Part shown: positions 49,969 to 57,471 of the stretch, one piece after another
Position numbering within the stretch: position 1 is the first letter of the stretch
Layout: each line of letters starts with the position of its first letter
Source: an uncultured Prevotella sp.
Lineage (GTDB): Bacteria; Bacteroidota; Bacteroidia; Bacteroidales; Bacteroidaceae
Assembly (NCBI GenBank): GCA_900550035.1
Contig: URQS01000013.1
Location: 3,009-67,008, forward strand
Direction of reading: 5' to 3'
DNA: 64,000 nucleotides
Notes under the pieces: generated by a model
The model's input: only the letters and a program-made list of their open reading frames with translations
What the model was told of the DNA's origin: nothing
Databases searched by the model: none
Program-made: the position numbers and the translations under genes

Positions 49969-51630
49969 TTATTTGTAGAGGTATCGCTTGATGCTCTTTT
50001 TGGCAGTTTTCTGGAATTCCTCTTTCTGTATTTCTATTGCCGCTATCTTGCAGAAAGGCGGCAGCTGGTTGTTGAGGGTTTTAAGGTTTTCGTCCATTAT
50101 TCCCTTCACGTCGTCGTCGTCGAAATCCATTGCTTCCTTGTCTTCCAATTCCGGATGTACGAGAGCAACGAGTTTGGTGTCGCGCTGTATTATTATGCTT
50201 TCGCCGACGAGCGGCATATTATTGAGTTTGTCCTCGATTTCCTCCGGATAGACGTTCTGTCCGTTGGCTCCGAGGAGCATGTTCTTGATACGTCCTTTTA
50301 TGTATATGTGTCCGCTTGGTGCCATTGTGGCGAGGTCGCCGGTATGAAACCATCCGTCTTTGTCGAGTACGGCGTTTGTGGCTTCCTCATTCTTGTAGTA
50401 ACCGAGCATCACGTTCATGCCCTTGGCGATGAGTTCGCCTGGCACGTTGGCAGGGTCGGGGCTTACAACCTTCGCCTCCATGTGGTCAACAACTGGTCCG
50501 CACGACGCTATTTTGTATTTGTCGTAGTTGGCAAAGGTGATGAGCGGAGCTGTCTCGGTGGTGCCGTAGCCGATGGTGATGGGCACTCCCACGCTGTTGA
50601 GGAATTCCTCGATGCCCTGATTAAGCGGTGCTCCACCTACGATTATCTCGAATGCGTTGCCTCCGAAGGCATCCATTATACGGTCGCGTATGTGCTGCTT
50701 TATCTTCTTGTTGATGACGGGCATGTTCAAGAGCAGCTTCATGCGGTTGGTCTGCACCTCAGCCAGCACCTTACGGCGTATTATCTTCTCAACAACGAGC
50801 GGTACAGCCACGATGAGTCGGGGCTTCACCTCAGCAAACGCCTCGGCGATGAGCGACGGCGACGGCATACGGTTGAGGAAGTACAGGTGGCATCCGTTGA
50901 TGAATCCGAAGAGGAATTCTACAGCCAGTCCGTACATGTGAGCCATTGGCAGAATGCTTACGAGATTAGAACCGGGCTTTACGTTGGGTGCAAGACACTT
51001 CAATACGTAGTCGATATTGCCCCACAGTGCGCGGTAAGGCAGCATTACGCCCTTTGAGAATCCCGTAGTGCCGCTGGTGTAGTTGATCATTGCCAGCTCT
51101 TCGGGGCTTTGCTCCTTATAGTAATGTATGTGTTCCTTGCGGAAGAATTTCGGGTATCGCTTGCCGAATATTTCGTTCAGGTGTTCGCGTGCAAATGTCA
51201 GTTGCTCACTGCGTGAGATGACGATGGAGAAATCGGGCAGGTATACTATGCCTTCGAGAGCCGGCATCATGTCTGGGTTGACTTGTGTGCACACCACGTC
51301 GCCTACAAACAGGAGTTTCGACTCGCTGTGATTGACTATGTTGTGTATCTGTTCGGGTGTGAACTCGTTTTGCACTGGTACGGCAATAGCGCCGTATGTC
51401 AGAGTGGCGAGGAATGCCACAGCCCAGTGGCTGCTGTTGCGTCCGCACAGGGCTATCTTGTCGCCGCGCTTCACACCGCTGTTTTCGAATATGATGTGTA
51501 GCTTTTCTATTTTCCGTGCTACATCGTGGTATTGCAGTGTTGCGCCTTTGTAGTCGGTGAATGCGTCCTTATCCCAAAACTTTATAACGCTATCCTCTAT
51601 ATATTGGTTAAAACTTGGTATTTGCTCCAT
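49969..51630 (-). CDS. AMP-forming long-chain acyl-CoA ligase-like protein (tandem copy A)
   Basis: 553 residues. Signature MINYTSGTTGFSKGVMLPYR, then TIGYGTTETAPLITFANYD, WFHTGDLATMAPSGHIYIKG and the terminal KTAKKSIKRYLYK. Both ligases share long identical blocks, for example GATLQYHDVARKIEKLHI and WAVAFLATLTYGA, so they come from a duplication. It is preceded by a good promoter (51654-51685). The gap to the second copy is 36 bases. Substrates of the two copies may differ. The length and the domain order do not fit MenE, which is about 350-380 residues in this phylum. Confidence 0.92.
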   Translation of the reverse strand: MEQIPSFNQYIEDSVIKFWDKDAFTDYKGATLQYHDVARKIEKLHIIFENSGVKRGDKIALCGRNSSHWAVAFLATLTYGAIAVPVQNEFTPEQIHNIVNHSESKLLFVGDVVCTQVNPDMMPALEGIVYLPDFSIVISRSEQLTFAREHLNEIFGKRYPKFFRKEHIHYYKEQSPEELAMINYTSGTTGFSKGVMLPYRALWGNIDYVLKCLAPNVKPGSNLVSILPMAHMYGLAVEFLFGFINGCHLYFLNRMPSPSLIAEAFAEVKPRLIVAVPLVVEKIIRRKVLAEVQTNRMKLLLNMPVINKKIKQHIRDRIMDAFGGNAFEIIVGGAPLNQGIEEFLNSVGVPITIGYGTTETAPLITFANYDKYKIASCGPVVDHMEAKVVSPDPANVPGELIAKGMNVMLGYYKNEEATNAVLDKDGWFHTGDLATMAPSGHIYIKGRIKNMLLGANGQNVYPEEIEDKLNNMPLVGESIIIQRDTKLVALVHPELEDKEAMDFDDDDVKGIMDENLKTLNNQLPPFCKIAAIEIQKEEFQKTAKKSIKRYLYK

Positions 51631-51653
51631 TGCACAATCTTCAAAATTTTGTG

Positions 51654-51685
51654 CAAAGGTACGTCATTATTTGCACATTTCCAAA
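51654..51685 (-). promoter_or_regulatory. promoter of the acyl-ligase pair
   Basis: On the minus strand TTTG at 51685-51682, a 20-base spacer, and TACCTTTG at 51661-51654. The ATG lies 23 bases downstream. Confidence 0.7.
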
Positions 51686-51732
51686 ACTTTTGTGCTGTAA
51701 TTGGTACTGCGTAGTAATATTTATACATAAAA

Positions 51733-51770
51733 ACGCCCCCTTACCTTATTATTATATGGTAAGGAGGCGT
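51733..51770 (-). terminator. terminator of the LolC/E-like permease gene
   Basis: 13-bp arms with one mismatch (ACGCCCCCTTACC with GGTAAGGAGGCGT) around a 12-base AT loop, followed by TTTTT on the minus strand. Confidence 0.8.
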
Positions 51771-51779
51771 AAGTTTTGT

Positions 51780-53033
51780 TTATTCGTAACGCATTGATTT
51801 TGCAGGATGTATGTGCGATACAAGATAGCTTGGCGCTATCAGCACAAACAGTGCAATGAGCATTGTCGCTACGTTGAGTGCTACGATTAGCATCCAGTCC
51901 AGTTCTACCGGAACCACGTCAACGTAGTAGGTTTGCGGGTCAAGTTTGGCAAATCCGGTGAACTTCTGTAGCAGTATGAGTGCCAGTGCCAGCGCGTCGC
52001 CTATGAGCAGTCCCTTGCCTATGATGAATGCTGCAAACCACAGGAACGTGTGCCTTACGGTAGAGTTGCGTGCGCCCAGCGCCTTCAGCACTCCAATCAT
52101 CGTGGTGCGTTCGAGAATGATTATGAGCAGTCCGCTTATCATTGTCACTACAGCCACGGCAGTCATTATGGCGAGTATTATCCACACGTTGAGGTCGAGA
52201 AGGTCGAGCCATGAGAATATCTGCGGGCTCAGCTCGCGTATGGTCTTCGACGAGAACGTGTTGCCATACTGGTCTTGTGTGCGGTTGACGCGGTTGATGA
52301 TGTCGCTGGCAGTGGTGCTGAGCTGCTTGAAGTCGTTCACGGTCAGCTCGGCTCCCGTCACCATGTCGTCTGTCCAAGCGTTCAGCTTGCGTGCCGTGTA
52401 TAGGTCGCAGAAGCAGGTGGTCTTGTCATACTGTGCCAGATTGGTCTGGTATATGCCGCTTATGGTGAATCGTCGGGTTCGTACTCCGCCGTCGCCTATG
52501 AAGTAGGCGAATATTCGGTCGCCAGCCTTGACGCGCAGTTTGTTCGCCATATCCTTCGATATGAGTATGCGGTTGGTGCTCTGCTGGTCGGAGAAGTGTG
52601 GTATGCTGCCCTCCACCATATTCTTATGTATGAAGGTAGAGTCAAACTCAGGTCCCACACCCTTGAACATCACGCCCAGAAAGTCGTTGTCGGTCTTCAG
52701 TATGCCTTGCTTCATGGCAAACCGCTGTACATGCTTCACGCCCTCCGTCTTCTTCAGTACGTTCATCATCGAGTCGCCCATGGCTATAGGTTGGTCGATG
52801 GCTGACGATTGCAGAGTGTAGAAGTTGGCTACCTGGATATGGCTTCCGAATCCTACCACCTTGTCGCGTATGGTGTGCTTGAATCCTAATACCACGCACA
52901 CGCTTATTATCATCACCGCCAGTCCGATAGCCACACCAGCCACTGCAATGCGTATTGCAGGTTTCGACACCTTCTGTTGGTCGCCTATATGGTCGGAGTA
53001 TATGCGGCGGGCAATAAAAAGAGGAAAGTTCAT
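51780..53033 (-). CDS. FtsX/LolC-E-family ABC transporter permease
   Basis: 417 residues from MNFPLFIARRIYSDH; the frame reaches 53072 but the extra 13 residues look like leader. There is an N-terminal membrane segment (AVAGVAIGLAVMIISVCVVL), a periplasmic MacB-like domain of about 230 residues, then three more membrane segments (VWIILAIMTAVAVVTMISGL, FLWFAAFIIGKGLLIGDAL, MLIVALNVATMLIALFVLI). ERTTMIGVLKALGA is the coupling helix motif of the family. LolC/E proteins extract lipoproteins from the inner membrane with an ATPase (LolD); no ATPase gene is adjacent here. The family is sure, the lipoprotein role is likely. Confidence 0.88.
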   Translation of the reverse strand: MNFPLFIARRIYSDHIGDQQKVSKPAIRIAVAGVAIGLAVMIISVCVVLGFKHTIRDKVVGFGSHIQVANFYTLQSSAIDQPIAMGDSMMNVLKKTEGVKHVQRFAMKQGILKTDNDFLGVMFKGVGPEFDSTFIHKNMVEGSIPHFSDQQSTNRILISKDMANKLRVKAGDRIFAYFIGDGGVRTRRFTISGIYQTNLAQYDKTTCFCDLYTARKLNAWTDDMVTGAELTVNDFKQLSTTASDIINRVNRTQDQYGNTFSSKTIRELSPQIFSWLDLLDLNVWIILAIMTAVAVVTMISGLLIIILERTTMIGVLKALGARNSTVRHTFLWFAAFIIGKGLLIGDALALALILLQKFTGFAKLDPQTYYVDVVPVELDWMLIVALNVATMLIALFVLIAPSYLVSHIHPAKSMRYE

Positions 53034-53044
53034 TGCTTTTTTTT

Positions 53045-53117
53045 GAATGTTAAATGTTATATGTTTTAACACTTAACACTTAACATTAAACACTTAACAT
53101 TAAAACATTAAACATTC
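53045..53117 (-). repeat. TTAAGTG heptamer array (third site)
   Basis: Units ACACTTAAC, ACATTAAAC and similar fill the whole gap between the permease start and the aminotransferase stop. The array runs into the aminotransferase stop codon at 53108-53110. It repeats the motif of 24973-25005 and 37897-37943 on the other strand. Confidence 0.75.
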
Positions 53118-54319
53118 TTTTCTTTAACTCTTCCCGGATAAGCCTCCAATGCCTTGCGCAGCACGATGAGTGCGCGTCCCAGGTCTTCCTTCTTCAGCAC
53201 GTAGGCTATGCGCACTTCGTCACGTCCTACACCCGGAGTAGTGTAGAATCCGGCAGCTGGAGCCATCATGATGGTCTCGCCTTCGTAGTCGAACTCCTCA
53301 AGACACCAGCGGCAGAACTTCTCCGAGTCGTCTACGGGCAGCTTTGCCACGGTGTAGAATGCGCCCATAGGTATAGGCGAGTACACGCCCGGTATGCGGT
53401 TGAGTCCGTCGATGAGGCATTTGCGTCGTTCTACATATTCTTCATATACATCGCGATAGTAGTCTTCAGGAGCGTCGAGCGATGCTTCGGCTACAATCTG
53501 TCCCAACAGAGGTGGCGAAAGACGTGCCTGGCACAGCTTCATCACGGCAGCACGCACCTCAGCGTTCTTGGTGATGAGCGCACCGATGCGTATGCCGCAC
53601 TCCGAGTAGCGCTTAGATACAGAGTCGATCAGAATCACGTTCTGCTCGATGCCTTCCAGGTGGCAAGCCGAGATGTAAGGCGAGCCGGTGTAGATATATT
53701 CGCGGTAAACCTCGTCCGAGAACAGATAGAGGTCGTATTTCTTCACCAAGTCGCGTATCTGGTTCATTTCGCGACGTGTGTACAGATAGCCCGTAGGGTT
53801 GTTTGGGTTGCAGATGAGGATGGCACGGGTGTGCTCATTGATAAGCTCCTCAAACTTCTCTACCTTAGGCAGCGAGAATCCCTCCTCAATGGTAGTGGCT
53901 ATGGTGCGAATCTTGGCACCTGCCGAGATGGCGAACGCCATGTAGTTGGCATAGGCAGGCTCGGGGATGATGATTTCGTCGCCCGGATTGAGACACGACA
54001 TAAAAGCGAAGAGCACTGCCTCCGATCCGCCCGCCGTAATGATGATGTCATCGGCGGTGACGTTAATCTTAAATCGCTTGTAATATTCGGTGAGTTTCTG
54101 GCGATACGAGAGGTATCCTGCCGATGGAGAATACTCCAAAACCTTGCGGTCGATGTGCTTCAGGGCATCAAGTCCTACCTGCGGTGTGGGCAGGTCGGGC
54201 TGGCCAATATTGAGGTGGTAGACTTTAACGCCGCGCTCTTTGGCAGCAGCAGCCAACGGAGCCAATTTACGGATTGGCGATTCGGGCATTTCAAGTCCGC
54301 GTACTGAGATTTCTGGCAT
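53108..54319 (-). CDS. pyridoxal-phosphate-dependent class I/II aminotransferase
   Basis: 403 residues. The fold type I motifs are visible: ITAGGSEAVLFAFMSCLNPG, LICNPNNPTGYLYTRREMNQ, LFSDEVYREYIYTG and the PLP-lysine motif SVSKRYSECGIRIGAL. The C-terminal Arg region ends in DEVRIAYVLKKEDLGRALIV. The pattern is that of aspartate aminotransferase-like enzymes of the archaeal/bacterial gamma type; exact amino-acid preference is not readable. It works in the cytoplasm. It has its own promoter (54379-54408) and 34 bases of repeat between it and the permease. Confidence 0.93.
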   Translation of the reverse strand: MPEISVRGLEMPESPIRKLAPLAAAAKERGVKVYHLNIGQPDLPTPQVGLDALKHIDRKVLEYSPSAGYLSYRQKLTEYYKRFKINVTADDIIITAGGSEAVLFAFMSCLNPGDEIIIPEPAYANYMAFAISAGAKIRTIATTIEEGFSLPKVEKFEELINEHTRAILICNPNNPTGYLYTRREMNQIRDLVKKYDLYLFSDEVYREYIYTGSPYISACHLEGIEQNVILIDSVSKRYSECGIRIGALITKNAEVRAAVMKLCQARLSPPLLGQIVAEASLDAPEDYYRDVYEEYVERRKCLIDGLNRIPGVYSPIPMGAFYTVAKLPVDDSEKFCRWCLEEFDYEGETIMMAPAAGFYTTPGVGRDEVRIAYVLKKEDLGRALIVLRKALEAYPGRVKEKNV

Positions 54320-54378
54320 ATCTGTACTCTTATTAAATGATTAAGTTTTGCGCGCATTATAGCGCATTATGTTTATTG

Positions 54379-54408
54379 CAAAGTTACGATAAATTATCCA
54401 TAAACAAA
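54379..54408 (-). promoter_or_regulatory. promoter of the aminotransferase gene
   Basis: On the minus strand TTTG at 54408-54405, an 18-base spacer, and TAACTTTG at 54386-54379. It lies 59 bases from the ATG. Confidence 0.65.
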
Positions 54409-54544
54409 GTTTTTTCCGAATTATCTTTTAGATAAATATGTAATATCATCCAATAACACTGGTTTATAGATGTCATATCACACCACCTCAACACTTCACC
54501 ATCTCAACCGGGAGCGTAGCTCCAAAAGACAATATTTGCATTTC

Positions 54545-54623
54545 TAACCGCTCAAAACTGCGAGCTGAACGCACGACGAAATCTTTGGCTCGAAATTCTT
54601 GAGTTTTGAGCGTGCAGTGGTTA
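54545..54623. other. nested inverted repeats, candidate structured RNA or regulatory element
   Basis: An 11-bp perfect stem (CGCTCAAAACT at 54549-54559 with AGTTTTGAGCG at 54602-54612) encloses a second 5-bp stem (CGAGC 54561-54565 with GCTCG 54588-54592). TAACC/GGTTA at 54545-54549 and 54619-54623 could close the structure in an alternative fold. It lies in a 604-base stretch (54320-54923) without any gene I can support. The function is unknown. Confidence 0.4.
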
Positions 54624-54749
54624 TGTTGCTTATACACAGAGGATTAATGGTGCGATAGAGTAGGGTGTGCAATAAAATGACGTGTAAAAACTCTCTGTTT
54701 TGTTTCAAATGTAGTGTTTTTACCCTCCAATAGGGGCACAGTTGCAATG

Positions 54750-54810
54750 CAATAAGGGCTTCTTTGCACTCCAAAAGTTGTCCTTTTGGTGAGCAAAGAA
54801 GCCCTTATTG
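54750..54810. terminator. 28-bp hairpin, likely terminator on either strand
   Basis: Arms 54750-54777 and 54783-54810 pair with two mismatches around a 5-base loop (TTGTC). The core is AAGGGCTTCTTTGC. It lies about 110 bases after the stop of the DUF4924 gene (minus strand). It has no T-tract, so it may also be a dispersed repeat or a mRNA-stabilising stem. Confidence 0.55.
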
Positions 54811-54923
54811 AATTTAAAACGATGATTGACGATGCAAAAACCGATAAAAACAGCGTCTGAAATCTCTAGAATCGATTTTTTATTTGTAACACTTTTTTAC
54901 TGTGTGTACGATATTTGTATGCT

Positions 54924-55484
54924 TTAGAATTCCTCGTCGTCGTCGAAACGCAGACCCTCGGTCTTGTCCTTGATGTGATAGTCGCTGAGCATACCGAGGA
55001 AGGTGGAAATCTCCTTTACGGCGTGTTCGGTGTCGGGACTTATCTTCTTGCCCTGCAGGCGCAGCATCATTGTGCCGTAGAGGGCGTTGAGGCATGTCTC
55101 CACCTCGCTCACGTCCTTGTCGCCACGGTTGCGCAGTTCGACAATGAAGGGCAGCACCTTGTAGTATTCGGCGTTGTAGAAGGGGAATCGAGAGCTTTGC
55201 AGCAGCTGGTTGTGCAGGTCGTTCATGTCCTTCACTACAATCTGGTTGATAGTGAGGTGACCCTTCTCGCGTTTGCCCTCCGAGTTCATCATCGTGATGA
55301 GGTCGCCATACCAGTCGACCATCTCTTCGCGCTGCTCGTCGGTATAGTCGGCAAATCGGGCTATGTATTCGTTCTTGATGCGTGACAGCTGACAACCATA
55401 AGCACGTATGATGTCCTCAACCTGCCACATATAGAGCACGAATTCGGCAGTGCTCTTCTTGCGTAAATCTTGAGCTATAAACAT
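54924..55484 (-). CDS. DUF4924 family protein
   Basis: 186 residues, soluble and helical, with no signal peptide. The start MFIAQDLRKKSTAEFVLYMW is typical of DUF4924, a family known from Bacteroidetes. It has an Asp/Glu-rich C-terminus (RFDDDEEF). The function of the family is not known. Its ATG lies two bases after the LysE stop, so the two are co-translated and may work together. Confidence 0.85.
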   Translation of the reverse strand: MFIAQDLRKKSTAEFVLYMWQVEDIIRAYGCQLSRIKNEYIARFADYTDEQREEMVDWYGDLITMMNSEGKREKGHLTINQIVVKDMNDLHNQLLQSSRFPFYNAEYYKVLPFIVELRNRGDKDVSEVETCLNALYGTMMLRLQGKKISPDTEHAVKEISTFLGMLSDYHIKDKTEGLRFDDDEEF

Positions 55485-55486
55485 AT

Positions 55487-56158
55487 TTAATAAGGCAATT
55501 TATAAAGGTTGAACACAGTGCCGAGCAGCATGATAATCGAGAAGATTATCACTATGCAGCCCACGACGCGATTGATGAGCAGGATGCCGGTGTTGTCAAA
55601 CTTGCCGCGCACCTTGTCGATGAGCCACGTCAGTCCGAACCACCACAGCATTGCACCGCCCACGATGCTCACGTATCCCACCGACATCTCGATAGGACGG
55701 TTGGGCACAACGAAGGCAAACTGTGCGTAGAGGAATATAAAGAGGAAAATGATAAGCGGATTGGACAGGGTGACGAGAAAAGCCGTTATGCCGTTGTGTA
55801 CGAGCGTACCCTTCTGCGCCTTGTTGCTTTGGTGTATGTTCTTTGTCGGATTGGAGCGGTAGCAATAAATACCGAACAGCAGCAACACCACGCTGCCACT
55901 TATCTGCAACAGAAAACGGTTGCGTTCGTTGCCCACTATGTCCATCATGAAACTCATGCCAAGACCAGTGAACAGTGCATATATGATGTCGCTTACGCAA
56001 GCGCCAATGCCTGTGACAAATCCATACCAGCGCCCCTTGTTAAGCGTGCGTTGTATGCAAAGCACTCCGACCGGCCCCATTGGCGCCGAAGCCATGATGC
56101 CTATGAGTATTCCTTTGAATACAAAGTCTAAAATATCTAATTGAATAGGAAATTGCAT
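55487..56158 (-). CDS. LysE/RhtB-family exporter
   Basis: 223 residues from MQFPIQLDILDFVFKG; a frame extending to 56197 adds 13 residues that are not needed. It has six membrane segments, with the N-terminal GILIGIMASAPMGPVGVLCI, which is the family signature, and the following LNKGRWYGFVTGIGACVSDI. The family exports amino acids or their analogues. It is followed by the DUF4924 gene. The start lies near the divergent promoter of the glucokinase, with 170 bases between the two genes. Confidence 0.9.
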   Translation of the reverse strand: MQFPIQLDILDFVFKGILIGIMASAPMGPVGVLCIQRTLNKGRWYGFVTGIGACVSDIIYALFTGLGMSFMMDIVGNERNRFLLQISGSVVLLLFGIYCYRSNPTKNIHQSNKAQKGTLVHNGITAFLVTLSNPLIIFLFIFLYAQFAFVVPNRPIEMSVGYVSIVGGAMLWWFGLTWLIDKVRGKFDNTGILLINRVVGCIVIIFSIIMLLGTVFNLYKLPY

Positions 56159-56213
56159 AACGCTTGCAAAATTCGTAATTTTATGCGATATAGACAAATT
56201 TTATACTTAAAAC

Positions 56214-56245
56214 TTTGTTGTTTTACAACATTTTTAATACCTTTG
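56214..56245 (+). promoter_or_regulatory. promoter of the ROK glucokinase gene
   Basis: TTTG at 56214-56217, a 20-base spacer and TACCTTTG at 56238-56245. The ATG lies 83 bases downstream, which leaves a leader of about 75 bases. Confidence 0.7.
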
Positions 56246-56328
56246 CCATAATGTAGTGTGCACCATTGAGTTGTGTGCGCTCGCTAACCATAACTATATT
56301 AATTTACCAATTATAACAAAAAATCATT

Positions 56329-57309
56329 ATGACAGAAGATTCTCTGAAACCCTATGTAATCGGTTTGGACCTCGGTGGTACAAACTCAGTTTTCGGTATT
56401 GTTGACAGCCGTGGCGACATCAAGGCCACTACTGCTATCAAGACCCAAGGCTATGGCGATAACGTTGAGGCTTATGTTGACGCTTCGGTTGAGGCTTTGA
56501 AGATTATCATCGACCAGGTTGGTGGCATAGATAAGATTAAGGCTATGGGTATCGGTGCGCCCAATGGCAACTACTATAACGGCACTATCGAGTTTGCTCC
56601 TAACCTTGAGTGGGGACGCAAGGGTGTTGTGCCTTTGGCAAAGCTCTTCTCTGACAAGCTCGGCATTCCTGTAGCTCTTACCAACGACGCCAATGCTGCT
56701 GCTATCGGCGAGATGACATACGGCGTAGCACGCGGTATGAAGAACTTCATCGTTATTACACTCGGCACAGGTGTAGGTTCAGGCATCGTTATCAACGGTC
56801 AGTTGGTATACGGTTGCGACGGTTTCGCAGGCGAGCTTGGTCACGTTATCGTTAAGGAGAACGGTCGTCAGTGCGGTTGCGGTCGCAAGGGATGTCTTGA
56901 GACATATTGCTCGGCTACAGGTGTGGCACGTTCGGCACGCGAGTTCCTCAACAACAGCGACGAGCCTTCATTGCTCCGCGAGCTCGATCCAGAGAAGATC
57001 ACATCGTACGACGTTGCTGTAGCAGCAGGCAAGGGCGACAAGATTGCCAACGAAATCTTCGAGTTCACAGGCAAGATTCTCGGTGAGGCTTGCGCCGACT
57101 TCGCAGCATTCTCTTCACCCGAGGCTTTCATCTTCTTCGGCGGACTCACAAAGGCTGGCGATCTCATCATGAATCCTATCAAGAAGGCTTACGACGAAAC
57201 TGTGCTCAACATCTTCAAGGGCAAGGCCAAGTTCCTCGTTAGCGGTCTCGAAGGCTCATCAGCAGCTGTGCTCGGTGCATCGGCTGTAGGTTGGGACATC
57301 CAGGACTAA
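56329..57309 (+). CDS. ROK-family glucokinase
   Basis: 326 residues. The ATP-binding phosphate-1 motif is IGLDLGGTNSVFGIVDSRGD. The catalytic Asp is in ALTNDANAAAIGEM, and the phosphate-2 motif in VITLGTGVGSGIVINGQL. The ROK zinc site is CGCGRKGCLETYCSATG with the upstream His in ELGHVIV. It phosphorylates glucose or a related sugar in the cytoplasm. The length and order fit the Bacteroidetes glucokinase. It stands alone between its own promoter and a terminator. Confidence 0.95.
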   Translation: MTEDSLKPYVIGLDLGGTNSVFGIVDSRGDIKATTAIKTQGYGDNVEAYVDASVEALKIIIDQVGGIDKIKAMGIGAPNGNYYNGTIEFAPNLEWGRKGVVPLAKLFSDKLGIPVALTNDANAAAIGEMTYGVARGMKNFIVITLGTGVGSGIVINGQLVYGCDGFAGELGHVIVKENGRQCGCGRKGCLETYCSATGVARSAREFLNNSDEPSLLRELDPEKITSYDVAVAAGKGDKIANEIFEFTGKILGEACADFAAFSSPEAFIFFGGLTKAGDLIMNPIKKAYDETVLNIFKGKAKFLVSGLEGSSAAVLGASAVGWDIQD

Positions 57310-57334
57310 TCAGACAGATTGATTGTCAACATAT

Positions 57335-57380
57335 AAAGCACTAATCATCTGAATATTTATTCGGGTGATTAGTGCTTTTT
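57335..57380 (+). terminator. terminator of the glucokinase gene
   Basis: A 13-bp stem AAAGCACTAATCA/TGATTAGTGCTTT with a loop of 18 bases and a T5 tail. A -7-like TATCTTTG lies at 57394-57401 for the next operon, without a good -33 element. Confidence 0.8.
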
Positions 57381-57471
57381 AAGTTAAAATCACTATCTTT
57401 GCTTTAGATTCATTATAAAGATAGAGAATTGAGAAAATGGAGGTTTTAAATCAGTATAAGTTGGTGAGGTT

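Noticed and set aside
48274..51630. The acyl ligases as the missing MenE
   Set aside because: Both are about 550 residues, are nearly alike, and carry long-chain ligase features; MenE in this phylum is about 350-380 residues and usually next to menC.
54544..54774. A 76-residue minus-strand frame in the gene-free stretch
   Set aside because: It spans the nested stems and part of the 28-bp hairpin, and shows no plausible start or conserved motif.
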